NCBI GenBank assembly: GCA_016699695.1
Contig: CP065006.1
Span: 1,736,001-1,800,000 of the forward strand
DNA length: 64,000 nt
Direction of reading: 5' to 3'
Origin: Bacteroidota bacterium
GTDB taxonomy: Bacteria > Bacteroidota > Bacteroidia > Bacteroidales > UBA10428
Shown: one piece after another, positions 8,646 through 17,263 of the stretch
How positions within the stretch are numbered: the first letter of the stretch is position 1
Layout of the letters: each line of letters opens with the position of its first letter
Translations under genes and position numbers: made by a program
Notes under the pieces: model-generated
What the model was told of the DNA's origin: nothing
Database searches by the model: none
What the model saw: the letters and a program-made list of their open reading frames with translations, nothing else

Positions 8646-9029
8646 ATGGACAAACTGATCTTCTTTGTCGACGACGATAAAATGATGCTGAACCTCATGG
8701 AGTATACCTTCAAGTGTCGCGAAGGTTTTGTCGTGAAATCTTTTTTCTCGGGCGAGGAGTGCTTGAACAACTTATACCTCAATCCCCAGCTTATTGTGCT
8801 TGATTATTACATGGGCTCCGGTGATGATGGAAAACTTTCGGGACTCGATACCCTGAAAAAAATCCGCGAGCAAGGCACAAAAGCAACCATCGTTGCGCTG
8901 AGCCGTGAGAAAAATGAGGCTACCATCGCAGAATTTATCCAAAATGGAGCCCAAAAATATGTTGTAAAAGACGACTATTTCATCGATACTCTGATCGAAA
9001 CAATTGAAAATCACTTTTCTGAGAAATAA
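8646..9029 (+). CDS. Single-domain response regulator (CheY-like receiver)
   Basis: The receiver domain starts at MDKLIFFVDDD with the acidic pocket, has the phosphoacceptor aspartate in LIVLDYYMG (D53 from this start), a serine in IVALS in place of the usual Thr/Ser switch, and the conserved lysine in KYVVKDD. No output domain follows. An upstream ATG at 8619 would add nine residues (MPIQTQAPP) not part of the fold, so 8646 is preferred. It stands alone without an adjacent kinase; partners cannot be told. Confidence 0.85.
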   Translation: MDKLIFFVDDDKMMLNLMEYTFKCREGFVVKSFFSGEECLNNLYLNPQLIVLDYYMGSGDDGKLSGLDTLKKIREQGTKATIVALSREKNEATIAEFIQNGAQKYVVKDDYFIDTLIETIENHFSEK

Positions 9030-9109
9030 CTTCAGAATGTTATTCTTGGCGCTGATTTTGAAAAACTCCCGAAAGACTTTTTTTTCTTTTTTATTCTCAG
9101 AATTATTTC

Positions 9110-9117
9110 TACTTTTG
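9110..9117 (+). promoter_or_regulatory. -7 box TACTTTTG for the DUF177-rpmF-plsX-fabH cluster
   Basis: TACTTTTG matches TAnnTTTG and is 23 bp before the TTG start of the DUF177 gene. The upstream T-rich stretch has no exact TTTG. Confidence 0.5.
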
Positions 9118-9139
9118 CCCGACTTAAACCGAAAGGAAG

Positions 9140-9688
9140 TTGAAACTTGGAAATCAGTATATTATCCCGTTCAAAGGGCTGAAGGAAGGGGATCACGAGT
9201 TTGATTTCGAAATCGGTGAAGCGTTCTTTGAAGAATATTCATTGACTGGCATTCGAACCGGCATGGTGCATGCGATAGCAATGCTTAAACGAAGAAGCAG
9301 TTTTCTCGAACTGGAAGTAAGCCTCGATGGCACGCTTAGCATTCAATGCGACCGTTGTCTGGAATACTTCGATTTTCCTTTGCATTTTTCCGGCCCTCTC
9401 TTTGTAAAGTTCAAAGAAGAACCTGAAGAAGCCGACGATCAGGTTATATTTCTGCATCCGGACCAAGACTTTCTCGACATGACACAGTATTTTATCGACA
9501 GCATCGGACTTAGCCTGCCCATACAAAATTTTCATCCCGAAGATGAAAATGGAAATACGGGATGCGATCCGGAAATGATAGCCAGACTAAATGAACATTC
9601 CATCCACGAACTACACCTGGGCGAAGAAATTATCGATCCCCGGTGGGAGAAATTAAAAAACTTATTAAGCGACGACAATAAAAATTAA
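9140..9688 (+). CDS. DUF177 (YceD-like) protein
   Basis: The 182-residue protein has the DUF177 CDRC pair at about residues 71-74 and acidic surroundings (HPDQDFLDMTQYFIDSIGL, WEKLKNLL near the end). YceD-family proteins are encoded next to rpmF in many bacteria, and in plants the homologue helps 23S rRNA maturation; the bacterial function is less certain. The frame has an in-frame stop at 9125-9127 and no ATG until codon 38, so TTG at 9140 (with GGAAG just before it) is the most likely start. Gap to rpmF is 5 bp. Confidence 0.85.
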   Translation: MKLGNQYIIPFKGLKEGDHEFDFEIGEAFFEEYSLTGIRTGMVHAIAMLKRRSSFLELEVSLDGTLSIQCDRCLEYFDFPLHFSGPLFVKFKEEPEEADDQVIFLHPDQDFLDMTQYFIDSIGLSLPIQNFHPEDENGNTGCDPEMIARLNEHSIHELHLGEEIIDPRWEKLKNLLSDDNKN

Positions 9689-9693
9689 AGAAA

Positions 9694-9879
9694 ATGGCAC
9701 ATCCTAAGAGAAGACACTCATCTACCAGAAGAGATAAGAGAAGAACTCATTACAAAGCAACTGCTCCTACAGTAGCATCATGCCAAAACTGTGGCGCCAC
9801 TGTGCAATATCACCGTGTATGTCCGGAATGCGGACACTATAAAGGTAAACTTGCCATTGAAAAAGAGGCTGCAGCTTAA
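9694..9879 (+). CDS. rpmF: 50S ribosomal protein L32
   Basis: The 61-residue protein starts MAHPKRRHSSTRRDKRRTH and has a zinc ribbon with CQNC and CPEC. The order DUF177-rpmF-plsX-fabH is the classic arrangement linking ribosome production to the start of fatty acid and phospholipid synthesis. Confidence 0.97.
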   Translation: MAHPKRRHSSTRRDKRRTHYKATAPTVASCQNCGATVQYHRVCPECGHYKGKLAIEKEAAA

Positions 9880-9895
9880 CCCACAAACCTAAACT

Positions 9896-10834
9896 ATGAG
9901 AATAGGTGTCGATATCCTTGGAGGCGATTATGCACCTGTTGAAACCGTACTCGGTTCCATACTGGCTTATCACGAACTGAAAGACAAAGCAACCCTGGTG
10001 TTGTTTGGCGATCGCGATGCCATTGAATCCATTTGTAAAAAAGAGGGGTTCGATGCCTCTTTGTTCGAAATAGTGCATACAAACGAAAATATTGGCATGG
10101 AAGAATATCCTGCCAAAGCCTTCAAAGTTAAACCCAATGCCAGCATAGTATTGGGTTTTCACTATTTAAAAGAAAATAAAATCGACGGCTTTGCCAGTGC
10201 AGGTAATACCGGTGCCATGCTGGTAGGCAGCATGCACATTGTTAAATCCATTCCGGGTGTGATAAGGCCTGCTATTATGGCTCCCATGCCTAAAGATGCC
10301 GACAAGCCTACGCTTCTTCTCGATGTGGGAATCAACCCCGACAGCAAACCAGATGTGCTCTATCAGTATGCCATTCTGGGTTCGCTGTATGCCGAACTGG
10401 TCTATAACATCGAAAAACCACGGGTAGCACTTTTCAATATTGGTGCAGAGGAAGAAAAAGGCAACCTCCTTACAAAAGCCACCTATCAGGCCATGAAGGG
10501 CACAAAGGACTTCAACTTTATAGGCAATGTGGAAGGTACCGACCTTTTCAGCAAAGAGGTGGATGTGATTGTATGCGATGGTTTTGTTGGCAATACCATT
10601 TTAAAAAGCGCTGAGGCATTTTTTCACCTCATCAGCTCACGAAAGATTGCCGACCCTTTCTTCAATAAATTCGATTCGCGACTCTATGGCGGAACCCCCG
10701 TACTGGGTATCAATGCGCCCGCCATCATTGCACATGGCAACTCCGATGCCAAGGCCATAAAAAGTATGATTATGCATACTGCCAATGTGGTGGAATCGAA
10801 ACTTACCGAAAGAATAAAACAAGCATTTGAATAG
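9896..10834 (+). CDS. plsX: Phosphate acyltransferase PlsX
   Basis: The 312-residue enzyme makes acyl phosphate from acyl-ACP and phosphate, the first step of the PlsX/PlsY route to lysophosphatidate. Visible signatures are IGVDILGGDYAP at the N-terminus, SAGNTGAM in the middle, ALFNIGAEEEKG and VDVIVCDGFVGN. The gene ends at 10834 and fabH starts at the next base, so translation is probably coupled. Confidence 0.95.
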   Translation: MRIGVDILGGDYAPVETVLGSILAYHELKDKATLVLFGDRDAIESICKKEGFDASLFEIVHTNENIGMEEYPAKAFKVKPNASIVLGFHYLKENKIDGFASAGNTGAMLVGSMHIVKSIPGVIRPAIMAPMPKDADKPTLLLDVGINPDSKPDVLYQYAILGSLYAELVYNIEKPRVALFNIGAEEEKGNLLTKATYQAMKGTKDFNFIGNVEGTDLFSKEVDVIVCDGFVGNTILKSAEAFFHLISSRKIADPFFNKFDSRLYGGTPVLGINAPAIIAHGNSDAKAIKSMIMHTANVVESKLTERIKQAFE

Positions 10835-11833
10835 ATGACTCGTATTCGTGCCGCAATTACCGGGGTAGGTGGATACGTACCCAAGTATATTCTTGATAAC
10901 GAAGAGCTCAGCCGGATGGTAGACACTTCCGACGAATGGATCATGCAGCGAATTGGTATCAAGGAAAGACGTATTCTTAAAGAACCCGGCAAAGCCACTT
11001 CCGACCTCGCGGTAAGAGCCATTCAGGAACTTCTTGATAAAACCCAAACCGATCCGGAAGAAATTGATCTGTTAGTTTGCCCTACTATTACGTCCGACAT
11101 GCAGTTTCCGTCTACTGCCAATATCATAGGGTATAAACTCGGCTTAAAAAACGCCTTCAACTTCGACCTCAGTGCAGCCTGTTCGGGTTTTATATATGGA
11201 CTCGAAATTGCAAGCCGACTGATCGAATCGGGAGCTTACAAAAAGGCCATTCTTGTGGGGGCCGATATGATGTCGGCCATTACCAACTATACCGACCGGA
11301 CAACCTGTCCGCTTTTTGGTGACGGGGCGGCGGCTGTGCTTGTTGAACCAACCACAGAAGATGTGGGTGTTATTGACCGTATTATTGGTTTTGATGGAAG
11401 TGGAATTAACAACCTGCACATGAAAGCAGGAGGCTCTTTGCGTCCACCTTCACACGAGACTATCGACAATATGGAGCATTTTGTTTACCAGGAAGGTCAG
11501 GTAGTATACAAGGCAGCCGTTTCGAAAATGTCTGACATATCGGTTGAACTCATGAACCGAAACCACATTTTGCCAGAGCAACTTGCTTACCTCATTCCGC
11601 ACCAGGCCAATTTACGCATCATCGAAGCCGTAGGTCGGCGTATGGGTATAAGCAACGAACAGGTTTTGGTAAATATTCAGCGCTACGGAAATACCACAGC
11701 AGCCACTATACCACTTTGTTTTTGGGACTTTGAAAAAAAACTCAGCAAAGGCGACAACATTATTCTCACTGCCTTTGGCGCTGGTTTTACCTTTGGCAGT
11801 ATATACCTTAAATGGGCCTATAATCCTCAATGA
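10835..11833 (+). CDS. fabH: Beta-ketoacyl-ACP synthase III
   Basis: The 332-residue condensing enzyme joins acetyl- or branched acyl-CoA to malonyl-ACP to begin fatty acid synthesis. The catalytic triad is visible: Cys116 in SAACSGF, His in IPHQANLRI, and Asn in RYGNTTAAT. The N-terminal GVGGYVPKY and DTSDEWI are typical. ATG follows the plsX stop directly. A palindromic element starts 5 bp after its stop. Confidence 0.96.
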   Translation: MTRIRAAITGVGGYVPKYILDNEELSRMVDTSDEWIMQRIGIKERRILKEPGKATSDLAVRAIQELLDKTQTDPEEIDLLVCPTITSDMQFPSTANIIGYKLGLKNAFNFDLSAACSGFIYGLEIASRLIESGAYKKAILVGADMMSAITNYTDRTTCPLFGDGAAAVLVEPTTEDVGVIDRIIGFDGSGINNLHMKAGGSLRPPSHETIDNMEHFVYQEGQVVYKAAVSKMSDISVELMNRNHILPEQLAYLIPHQANLRIIEAVGRRMGISNEQVLVNIQRYGNTTAATIPLCFWDFEKKLSKGDNIILTAFGAGFTFGSIYLKWAYNPQ

Positions 11834-11837
11834 AGCT

Positions 11838-11900
11838 CCCCGCAGCAAGCTGAAGGGGTTTCTGCAAAGGATTTTATTTTATTCGCCTCAAGAGGCGGGG
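11838..11900. repeat. Nested palindromic element after fabH
   Basis: CCCCGC (11838-11843) can pair with GCGGGG (11895-11900). Inside lie AGC-AA-GCT with CCCC/GGGG arms (11838-11858) and CGCCTC-AA-GAGGCG (11884-11897). This cruciform-like structure could be a mobile palindrome or a 3'-end RNA structure. No T run follows, so it is not a standard terminator. Confidence 0.5.
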
Positions 11901-11992
11901 TATTTACCCGCGCACACGATTTCACGAATAAAAAATATTCCAGGAAATAATCCGGATTATTTTTCGTTATGCTCAGCAAAGCTGATTTTTCT

Positions 11993-12000
11993 TATATTTG
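11993..12000 (+). promoter_or_regulatory. -7 box TATATTTG for bactofilin and the atp operon
   Basis: TATATTTG matches the consensus and lies 25 bp before the ATG at 12026. It falls within the longer frame opening at 11969, which argues for the later start. Confidence 0.55.
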
Positions 12001-12025
12001 TTTTTTAACCACAAAAAATATTGAA

Positions 12026-12397
12026 ATGGCCAAAACTTTTGAACCTGGCGAAGTTGCAGTAAACAGAATAGTTGCAGGAACCACCATTAAAGGAGATATT
12101 GACACCAACAGCGATTTTCGTTTTGAAGGTACCCTCGTTGGCAATCTTAAAACAAAAGGCAAACTAATTGTGGGTACCTCAGGAGAAGTAAAGGGCGAAA
12201 TACATTGTAAAAACTGCGATGTGGAAGGAAAAGTAGAAGGAAAAATTACCGTTTCCGAGCTTTTAACTCTTAAAAGTACTTCGAGCATACTGGGCGATAT
12301 CTCTTCCAAACGTCTTGCCATTGAGCCTGGAGCAAGGTTTACAGGTAATTGTCAAATGACCAATGATGTTGTTCAACCCGAAGTTAAAAAAGCCTGA
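12026..12397 (+). CDS. Bactofilin-family polymer-forming cytoskeletal protein
   Basis: The 123-residue protein shows the bactofilin beta-helix pattern of short glycine/hydrophobic repeats (VAGTTIKGDI, FRFEGTLVGNL, GTSGEVKGEI, VEGKVEGKITV, SSILGDISSKRLAIEPG). Bactofilins form membrane-associated filaments that place cell-wall or appendage machinery. The start at 12026 (MAKTFEPGEVAVN) is taken because the promoter lies inside the longer frame. The 3' end overlaps atpZ by 35 bp, so filament protein and ATP synthase genes share a transcript. Confidence 0.85.
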   Translation: MAKTFEPGEVAVNRIVAGTTIKGDIDTNSDFRFEGTLVGNLKTKGKLIVGTSGEVKGEIHCKNCDVEGKVEGKITVSELLTLKSTSSILGDISSKRLAIEPGARFTGNCQMTNDVVQPEVKKA

Positions 12398-12620
12398 TAA
12401 AAAACCGCTTAATAAACTCGCACAGGCAGGACGCTATTCGGGTCTTGCCTTTGAAATGGCTGCAATAATTCTTGCAGGAGTTTTTGGTGGCATCTGGCTT
12501 GATAAAAGGTTTGAAACTTCTGTGCTTTTTACCCTTTTGCTCTCGGTATTTGCAGTTTTTGCTGCCATCTATTTTGTAATAAAAGACCTGCTTCGCCCGA
12601 ATGATACCCCTAAAAAATAA
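12363..12620 (+). CDS. AtpZ/AtpI-family membrane protein
   Basis: The 85-residue protein has a basic N-terminus (KLKKPDKKPLNKLAQAGRYS) and two transmembrane helices, the second ending before KDLLRPND. The GIWLDKRF segment between them is typical of the AtpZ group encoded at the head of F-type ATP synthase operons, where AtpZ/AtpI aid c-ring assembly or cation passage. It starts inside the bactofilin gene and its end overlaps the next frame by 20 bp. Confidence 0.8.
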   Translation: MMLFNPKLKKPDKKPLNKLAQAGRYSGLAFEMAAIILAGVFGGIWLDKRFETSVLFTLLLSVFAVFAAIYFVIKDLLRPNDTPKK

Positions 12621-12984
12621 AGCTACATTCCAGTCAGCCTTGGTGCTCTTTTTTGGACTTTTACTAGCTTTCTACCTTCAAGTGGGCCTTTCACCTGCCT
12701 CCTCGCGTTGGTTTTTTCTACTGCTGCCTGTTTTTGGCTTTTTTATCAATTATACAGGCATTGCTTTCCATGCCCGAAAAACCTCCACTGCCTCCATCCA
12801 AAGTTTACTTACTGTGCTTTTTGGAATTAAATTCTTTTCTTACCTGCTCATAAGTGTGGTGTACTTCATAATTGAAAAGGAAAAAAGCCAAAGAATACTT
12901 TTTACCGGCTTCCTTTTCCTTTTGTATATTGCCTTTACCCTGGTAATTTTATCCAATTTATTGAAGCAGCAGAAAAGTTCGTAG
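12601..12984 (+). CDS. Four-helix membrane protein, AtpI position
   Basis: The 127-residue protein has about four hydrophobic segments (SALVLFFGLLLAFYLQV, FFLLLPVFGFFINYTGI, VLFGIKFFSYLLISVVYFII, ILFTGFLFLLYIAFTLVIL). Sequence motifs are weak, but the gene lies between atpZ and atpB, where AtpI is found. An ATP-synthase assembly role is inferred from place only. It overlaps atpZ by 20 bp; a 158-bp gap follows before atpB. Confidence 0.65.
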   Translation: MIPLKNKATFQSALVLFFGLLLAFYLQVGLSPASSRWFFLLLPVFGFFINYTGIAFHARKTSTASIQSLLTVLFGIKFFSYLLISVVYFIIEKEKSQRILFTGFLFLLYIAFTLVILSNLLKQQKSS

Positions 12985-13142
12985 CCCAATTCATGGAATT
13001 TATAAATAGTTTATTAACTTTAAATGTGGTTGCCAACAGATGTATTTCATGTTTAAAGTGTTCTTATTAAAGCATTTGTTATTCTGATCGTTTTAAATGA
13101 GGTTCTGGTGATAATGTAATTATTAACTCGACAAAGCCGGGT

Positions 13143-14228
13143 ATGAAGACGTTTTTTACTGGTTTTATTATTGCTTTATTCCTGTCCAGCCAATTTCTTG
13201 TTGCCTCAGAACCTGTTTCCGGTAATGAAAATTCAACGCTCAAAGAGCACGAAAAATTCGACCCTAGCAGTTTTATGTTTGGCCATATCAGCGATGCCTA
13301 CGACTGGCACCTGCTCGATATCGGGAAAAAATCCATCAGCATTCCCTTGCCAGTTATCCTTTTCAGCAAGGAAAGCGGTTTTCATGCATTTCTTTCCAGC
13401 AAATTCGAACATGGCCACGCCACCTTCAAAGGATTTCAAATTGCAAACGAGGGAGATCATAAGGGCAAGATAATAGAAACCCTTGCCGATGGCAGCGAAG
13501 AGGTTCCGTTTGATGTATCAATCACTAAAAATATTGCCGCCCTGCTATTTAGCATTGCTTTGTTGCTATGGATGTTCCTTTCGGTAGCAAAAGCTTACCA
13601 ACGCAAACCGAATCATGCCCCAAAAGGCCTGCAATCGTGGCTCGAACCAGTGATACTTTTTGTGCGCGATGACATTGCCAAGCCTTCTATTGGTGCCAAG
13701 CATTATGAACGTTTTATGCCTTACCTGCTTACAGTTTTTTTCTTTATACTGATCAACAACCTACTTGGATTAATACCTATTCCACCAGGTGGTGCTAACG
13801 TAACCGGCAATATAGCCGTTACCATGGTGCTGGCCCTCTTTACTTTTGTGATTACTACCCTGCGGGGAAGTAAAAGCTATTGGCAACATATTTTTAATAC
13901 CCCCGGGGTGCCATTGTGGCTTAAACTACCACCAATGCCCATTATGCCCCTTGTCGAAACTATAGGTGTATTTACCAAACCATTTATTCTGATGGTGCGG
14001 CTATTCGCCAACATTACTGCCGGACATATTATTGCCATGGGTTTTCTGTCACTGATCTTTATTTTTAAAGAAATGAGCGAACCTTTGGCTTATGGAGTAT
14101 CGGTTGTCTCCATTGGCTTTATTGTTTTTATGAGCTTTTTGGAATTACTGGTTGCTTTTATTCAGGCTTATGTTTTTACTTTTCTATCTGCCATTTACTT
14201 CGGTATGGCGGTAGAAGAGCATCATTAA
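13143..14228 (+). CDS. atpB: F0 ATP synthase subunit a
   Basis: The 361-residue protein has an N-terminal signal-like segment (MKTFFTGFIIALFLSSQFL) and a long periplasmic stretch, as in Bacteroidota AtpB. The membrane part has NNLLGLIPIPPGG and the key arginine helix FILMVRLFANITAGH; this Arg faces the c-ring glutamate in proton transfer. The last helices end FTFLSAIYFGMAVEEHH. Gap to atpE is 17 bp. Confidence 0.96.
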   Translation: MKTFFTGFIIALFLSSQFLVASEPVSGNENSTLKEHEKFDPSSFMFGHISDAYDWHLLDIGKKSISIPLPVILFSKESGFHAFLSSKFEHGHATFKGFQIANEGDHKGKIIETLADGSEEVPFDVSITKNIAALLFSIALLLWMFLSVAKAYQRKPNHAPKGLQSWLEPVILFVRDDIAKPSIGAKHYERFMPYLLTVFFFILINNLLGLIPIPPGGANVTGNIAVTMVLALFTFVITTLRGSKSYWQHIFNTPGVPLWLKLPPMPIMPLVETIGVFTKPFILMVRLFANITAGHIIAMGFLSLIFIFKEMSEPLAYGVSVVSIGFIVFMSFLELLVAFIQAYVFTFLSAIYFGMAVEEHH

Positions 14229-14245
14229 TAATTAAAACTTAAACT

Positions 14246-14509
14246 ATGTTACAAACATTCATTCAGGAGGCAACAGCAGCGGTTGCAGATTATTCGGCCA
14301 TAGGTGGCGGTATTGCTGCCCTTGGAGCGGGACTTGCGGCCATCGGAGCAGGTTTGGGTATTGGTAAAATTGGCGGTAGTGCCATGGAAGCCATTGCCCG
14401 CCAGCCAGAAGCAGCAGGCGATATCCGCTCGAACATGATTGTGGCTGCCGCTCTTGTTGAGGGAGTTGCTTTGTTTGCCGTGATTATCTCCTTGCTTGCA
14501 GCCCTGTAA
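14246..14509 (+). CDS. atpE: F0 ATP synthase subunit c
   Basis: The 87-residue protein has two helices joined by the polar loop EAIARQPEAAGDIR. The ion-carrying Glu is in AALVEGVALFA. It is followed by Gly rather than the Ser of sodium-binding c subunits, so a proton-coupled ring is more likely. An inverted repeat follows the gene, consistent with separate control of this high-copy subunit. Confidence 0.95.
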   Translation: MLQTFIQEATAAVADYSAIGGGIAALGAGLAAIGAGLGIGKIGGSAMEAIARQPEAAGDIRSNMIVAAALVEGVALFAVIISLLAAL

Positions 14510-14520
14510 AAAGCTTTTTT

Positions 14521-14556
14521 GAGCAAGGCAACGGTTGGTTGCCTTGCTCTTTGTTT
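14521..14556 (+). terminator. Strong hairpin between atpE and atpF
   Basis: GAGCAAGGCAAC (14521-14532) pairs perfectly over 12 bp with GTTGCCTTGCTC (14538-14549) around loop GGTTG, followed by TTTGTTT. It resembles a leaky terminator or an RNA-end protector that would raise atpE mRNA over downstream genes. Start of atpF is 24 bp past the T tract. Confidence 0.65.
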
Positions 14557-14579
14557 ACAATTCACGAAAAAATGATGCC

Positions 14580-15074
14580 ATGGATTTGTTAATACCCCAT
14601 ACCGGAACGTTAATCTGGATGTTGATTGCCTTCAGCATAGTTTTTTTTATTTTGAAAAAATTCGCCTGGAAGCCCATACTGAATGCTATTAAAGCCCGCG
14701 AAGAGTCAATTGAAGATGCCCTTCAGGCAGCCGGAAAGGCAAAATCGGAAATGTTGCAGCTAAAGGCCGACAACGAAAAAATTATGGCTCAGGCCAGGCT
14801 CGAGCGCGACAACCTTTTAAAAGAGGCCCGCAGCATGAAAGAGAGTATCATCGAAGATGCCCGGAACAAAGCAAGCCTCGAAGCTGACAAAGAAATTGAC
14901 AAAGCACGCGAAGCCATTAAACAGGAAAAGGCTGCCGCCATTAAGGAAGTGAAAGAAGAAATTGCCAACCTGTCGGTTGTGGTGGCTGAAATGATATTGC
15001 GTGAAAAACTTGCCCATGTTGAGGAGCAAAAAGAATTAATCAACAAATATCTGAACGATATCAAACTCAATTAA
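14580..15074 (+). CDS. atpF: F0 ATP synthase subunit b
   Basis: One N-terminal membrane helix (TLIWMLIAFSIVFFIL) is followed by a long charged helix (KAREESIEDALQAAGKAK onward), the peripheral stalk. An in-frame upstream Met at 14535 would place the start within the hairpin loop, so the ATG at 14580 (MDLLIPHTG) is chosen, giving 164 residues. AtpF links F0 to F1 through AtpH. Confidence 0.93.
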   Translation: MDLLIPHTGTLIWMLIAFSIVFFILKKFAWKPILNAIKAREESIEDALQAAGKAKSEMLQLKADNEKIMAQARLERDNLLKEARSMKESIIEDARNKASLEADKEIDKAREAIKQEKAAAIKEVKEEIANLSVVVAEMILREKLAHVEEQKELINKYLNDIKLN

Positions 15075-15089
15075 GATTTTCTTTCGAAC

Positions 15090-15629
15090 ATGAACCAAAG
15101 CAGCATTACCGTGCGTTATGCCAAAGCCCTTTACCAGGCCGGCGAAGAATCAGGAAAGCTTGAGGTACTTCTGAAAGACATCGAGCTTTTAAAACTGATT
15201 TCGGACCAATCGCCTGAATTTACACTCATGCTTAATAGTCCGGTTATCAAGCCCAGTGAAAAATTGCGGGCGTTTAAGCTCATTTTCTCTGATCAACTGG
15301 ATCCTTTCACGCTCAATTTTTTTGCTTTACTCACCAAAAATAAACGCGAAGCAGAGCTTCCAGTCATCTGCTTGAATTTTAAACAAATGTATAAGCAGAA
15401 GAGTCTTGTACAGGAAGCCATACTCACCACTTCGCATCCTCTCGCCCCAGAACACCTCCAAGAGATTCAGCAATTACTTGCTAAAAAATTTAACCTTCAG
15501 CTCGATCTCAAAGAACAGGTAAACCCCGAAATAATTGGTGGCTTTAAATTACGCATCGAAGACCAGCTTTTGGATGCCAGTATTGCCTCCAAGCTCAAAA
15601 AAATCAAAAAAGAATTAATTAAACGATAA
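15090..15629 (+). CDS. atpH: F1 ATP synthase delta subunit
   Basis: The 179-residue protein begins ITVRYAKALYQAGEESGK, the N-terminal helical domain of delta, and ends with the family's NPEIIGGFKLRIEDQLLDAS motif. It sits at the top of F1 and holds the b stalk. Gaps are 15 bp to atpF and 14 bp to atpA. Confidence 0.95.
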   Translation: MNQSSITVRYAKALYQAGEESGKLEVLLKDIELLKLISDQSPEFTLMLNSPVIKPSEKLRAFKLIFSDQLDPFTLNFFALLTKNKREAELPVICLNFKQMYKQKSLVQEAILTTSHPLAPEHLQEIQQLLAKKFNLQLDLKEQVNPEIIGGFKLRIEDQLLDASIASKLKKIKKELIKR

Positions 15630-15643
15630 AAATAGCCCGTGGT

Positions 15644-17221
15644 ATGTCGACAATAAAACCCTCTGAAGTTTCGAAAATATTAAAGCAGCAACTGAAAGGT
15701 ATCCATACTGAAGCCGAACTTGAAGAAGTAGGCACTGTGTTGCAGGTTGGCGATGGTATCGCACGTATCTATGGAATGGCCAATGTGCGTTCGAACGAAA
15801 TGATTGAGTTTGAATCGGGAGTGCAAGGTATTGTACTCAACCTCGAAGAAGATAACGTGGGTGCTGTTTTACTGGGCTCCAGTGTAAAAGTAAAAGAAGG
15901 CGACTCGGTAAAACGACTTGAAAAAATCGCTTCTATTCAGGTGGGCGAAGGTCTGCTGGGAAGAATTGTCAATACCCTTGGCGAACCCATTGACGGGAAA
16001 GGTCCTGTGGCAGGCAAGACCTATGAATTACCCTTCGAGAGGAAGGCTCCTGGAGTAATCTTCCGCCAGCCTGTAAACGAACCATTGCAAACCGGAATAA
16101 AAGCCATCGATTCTATGATTCCGATTGGACGGGGCCAGCGTGAATTAATAATTGGCGACAGGCAAACCGGAAAAACAGCCATCGCCATCGATACTATTAT
16201 CAACCAGAAAGAATTTTACGACAAAGGCGAAACAGTCTATTGCATCTATGTGGCCATCGGACAAAAAGGATCGACCGTAGCCAACATAGCCCGCACACTC
16301 GAAAGTAAAGGAGCCATGAGTTATACGGTAATTGTATCGGCCACTGCTTCCGACCCGGCTGCCTTGCAATTTTATGCTCCCTTCGCAGGTGCCACTATCG
16401 GCGAATTTTTCCGCGATACAGGCCGACCCGCCTTAATTGTGTATGACGACTTGTCGAAACAGGCAGTCTCTTATCGCGAAGTGTCCTTGCTGCTGCGCAG
16501 GCCCCCCGGAAGGGAAGCTTACCCGGGTGACGTATTTTACCTGCACTCACGCTTGTTAGAACGTGCTGCTAAAATTATTAACAACGACGAGATTGCGGCC
16601 AACATGAACGATTTACCCGATGTGCTCAGGCCTATTGTAAAAGGAGGTGGCTCACTTACTGCCCTGCCCATTATTGAAACACAAGCTGGAGACGTATCGG
16701 CCTACATTCCTACTAACGTAATTTCCATTACCGATGGGCAAATCTTTCTCGAGTCTGATTTGTTCAATGCCGGTATCAGACCTGCCATCAATGTGGGTAT
16801 TTCTGTATCGAGGGTAGGAGGAAATGCTCAGATTAAATCCATGAAACGTATTGCCGGTACCCTTAAGCTCGACCAGGCCCAGTTTCGTGAGCTCGAAGCC
16901 TTTTCAAAATTTGGTTCCGACCTCGATGCGGCCACCATGTCGATTCTTGATAAAGGTTCGAAAAACGTTGAAATATTAAAACAAGGTCAATATTCACCTT
17001 TTAGTGTAGAACAACAAGTGGCTATCATTTTCTGCGGTACACGCGGTTTACTGAACGAAATTGCTGTGGACAAAGTAAGGGAGTTTGAAAAACAGTTTCT
17101 CGAATACCTGGAATTGCGCCATAAAAAAGTGCTCGATTCTATTCGCCATGGAGCCATAGACAAAGAAATAGAAAGTATACTGATTGCTGTGGCCAGCGAA
17201 GTATGTGAACAGCTAAAATAA
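15644..17221 (+). CDS. atpA: F1 ATP synthase alpha subunit
   Basis: The 525-residue regulatory subunit shows GDRQTGKTAIAIDTI (P-loop), ALIVYDDLSKQAVSYRE (Walker B region) and the arginine-finger block SVSRVGGNAQIKSMK. It alternates with beta in the F1 hexamer. The N-terminus MSTIKPSEVSKIL is the delta-binding segment. Confidence 0.97.
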   Translation: MSTIKPSEVSKILKQQLKGIHTEAELEEVGTVLQVGDGIARIYGMANVRSNEMIEFESGVQGIVLNLEEDNVGAVLLGSSVKVKEGDSVKRLEKIASIQVGEGLLGRIVNTLGEPIDGKGPVAGKTYELPFERKAPGVIFRQPVNEPLQTGIKAIDSMIPIGRGQRELIIGDRQTGKTAIAIDTIINQKEFYDKGETVYCIYVAIGQKGSTVANIARTLESKGAMSYTVIVSATASDPAALQFYAPFAGATIGEFFRDTGRPALIVYDDLSKQAVSYREVSLLLRRPPGREAYPGDVFYLHSRLLERAAKIINNDEIAANMNDLPDVLRPIVKGGGSLTALPIIETQAGDVSAYIPTNVISITDGQIFLESDLFNAGIRPAINVGISVSRVGGNAQIKSMKRIAGTLKLDQAQFRELEAFSKFGSDLDAATMSILDKGSKNVEILKQGQYSPFSVEQQVAIIFCGTRGLLNEIAVDKVREFEKQFLEYLELRHKKVLDSIRHGAIDKEIESILIAVASEVCEQLK

Positions 17222-17263
17222 TAGATTCCTAATCGGATAAAACAGTAATTCAAGTGCTTGTAA

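Noticed and set aside
11969..12025. Longer bactofilin start
   Set aside because: A TATATTTG box lies inside it, and family members start like MAKTFEPGE.
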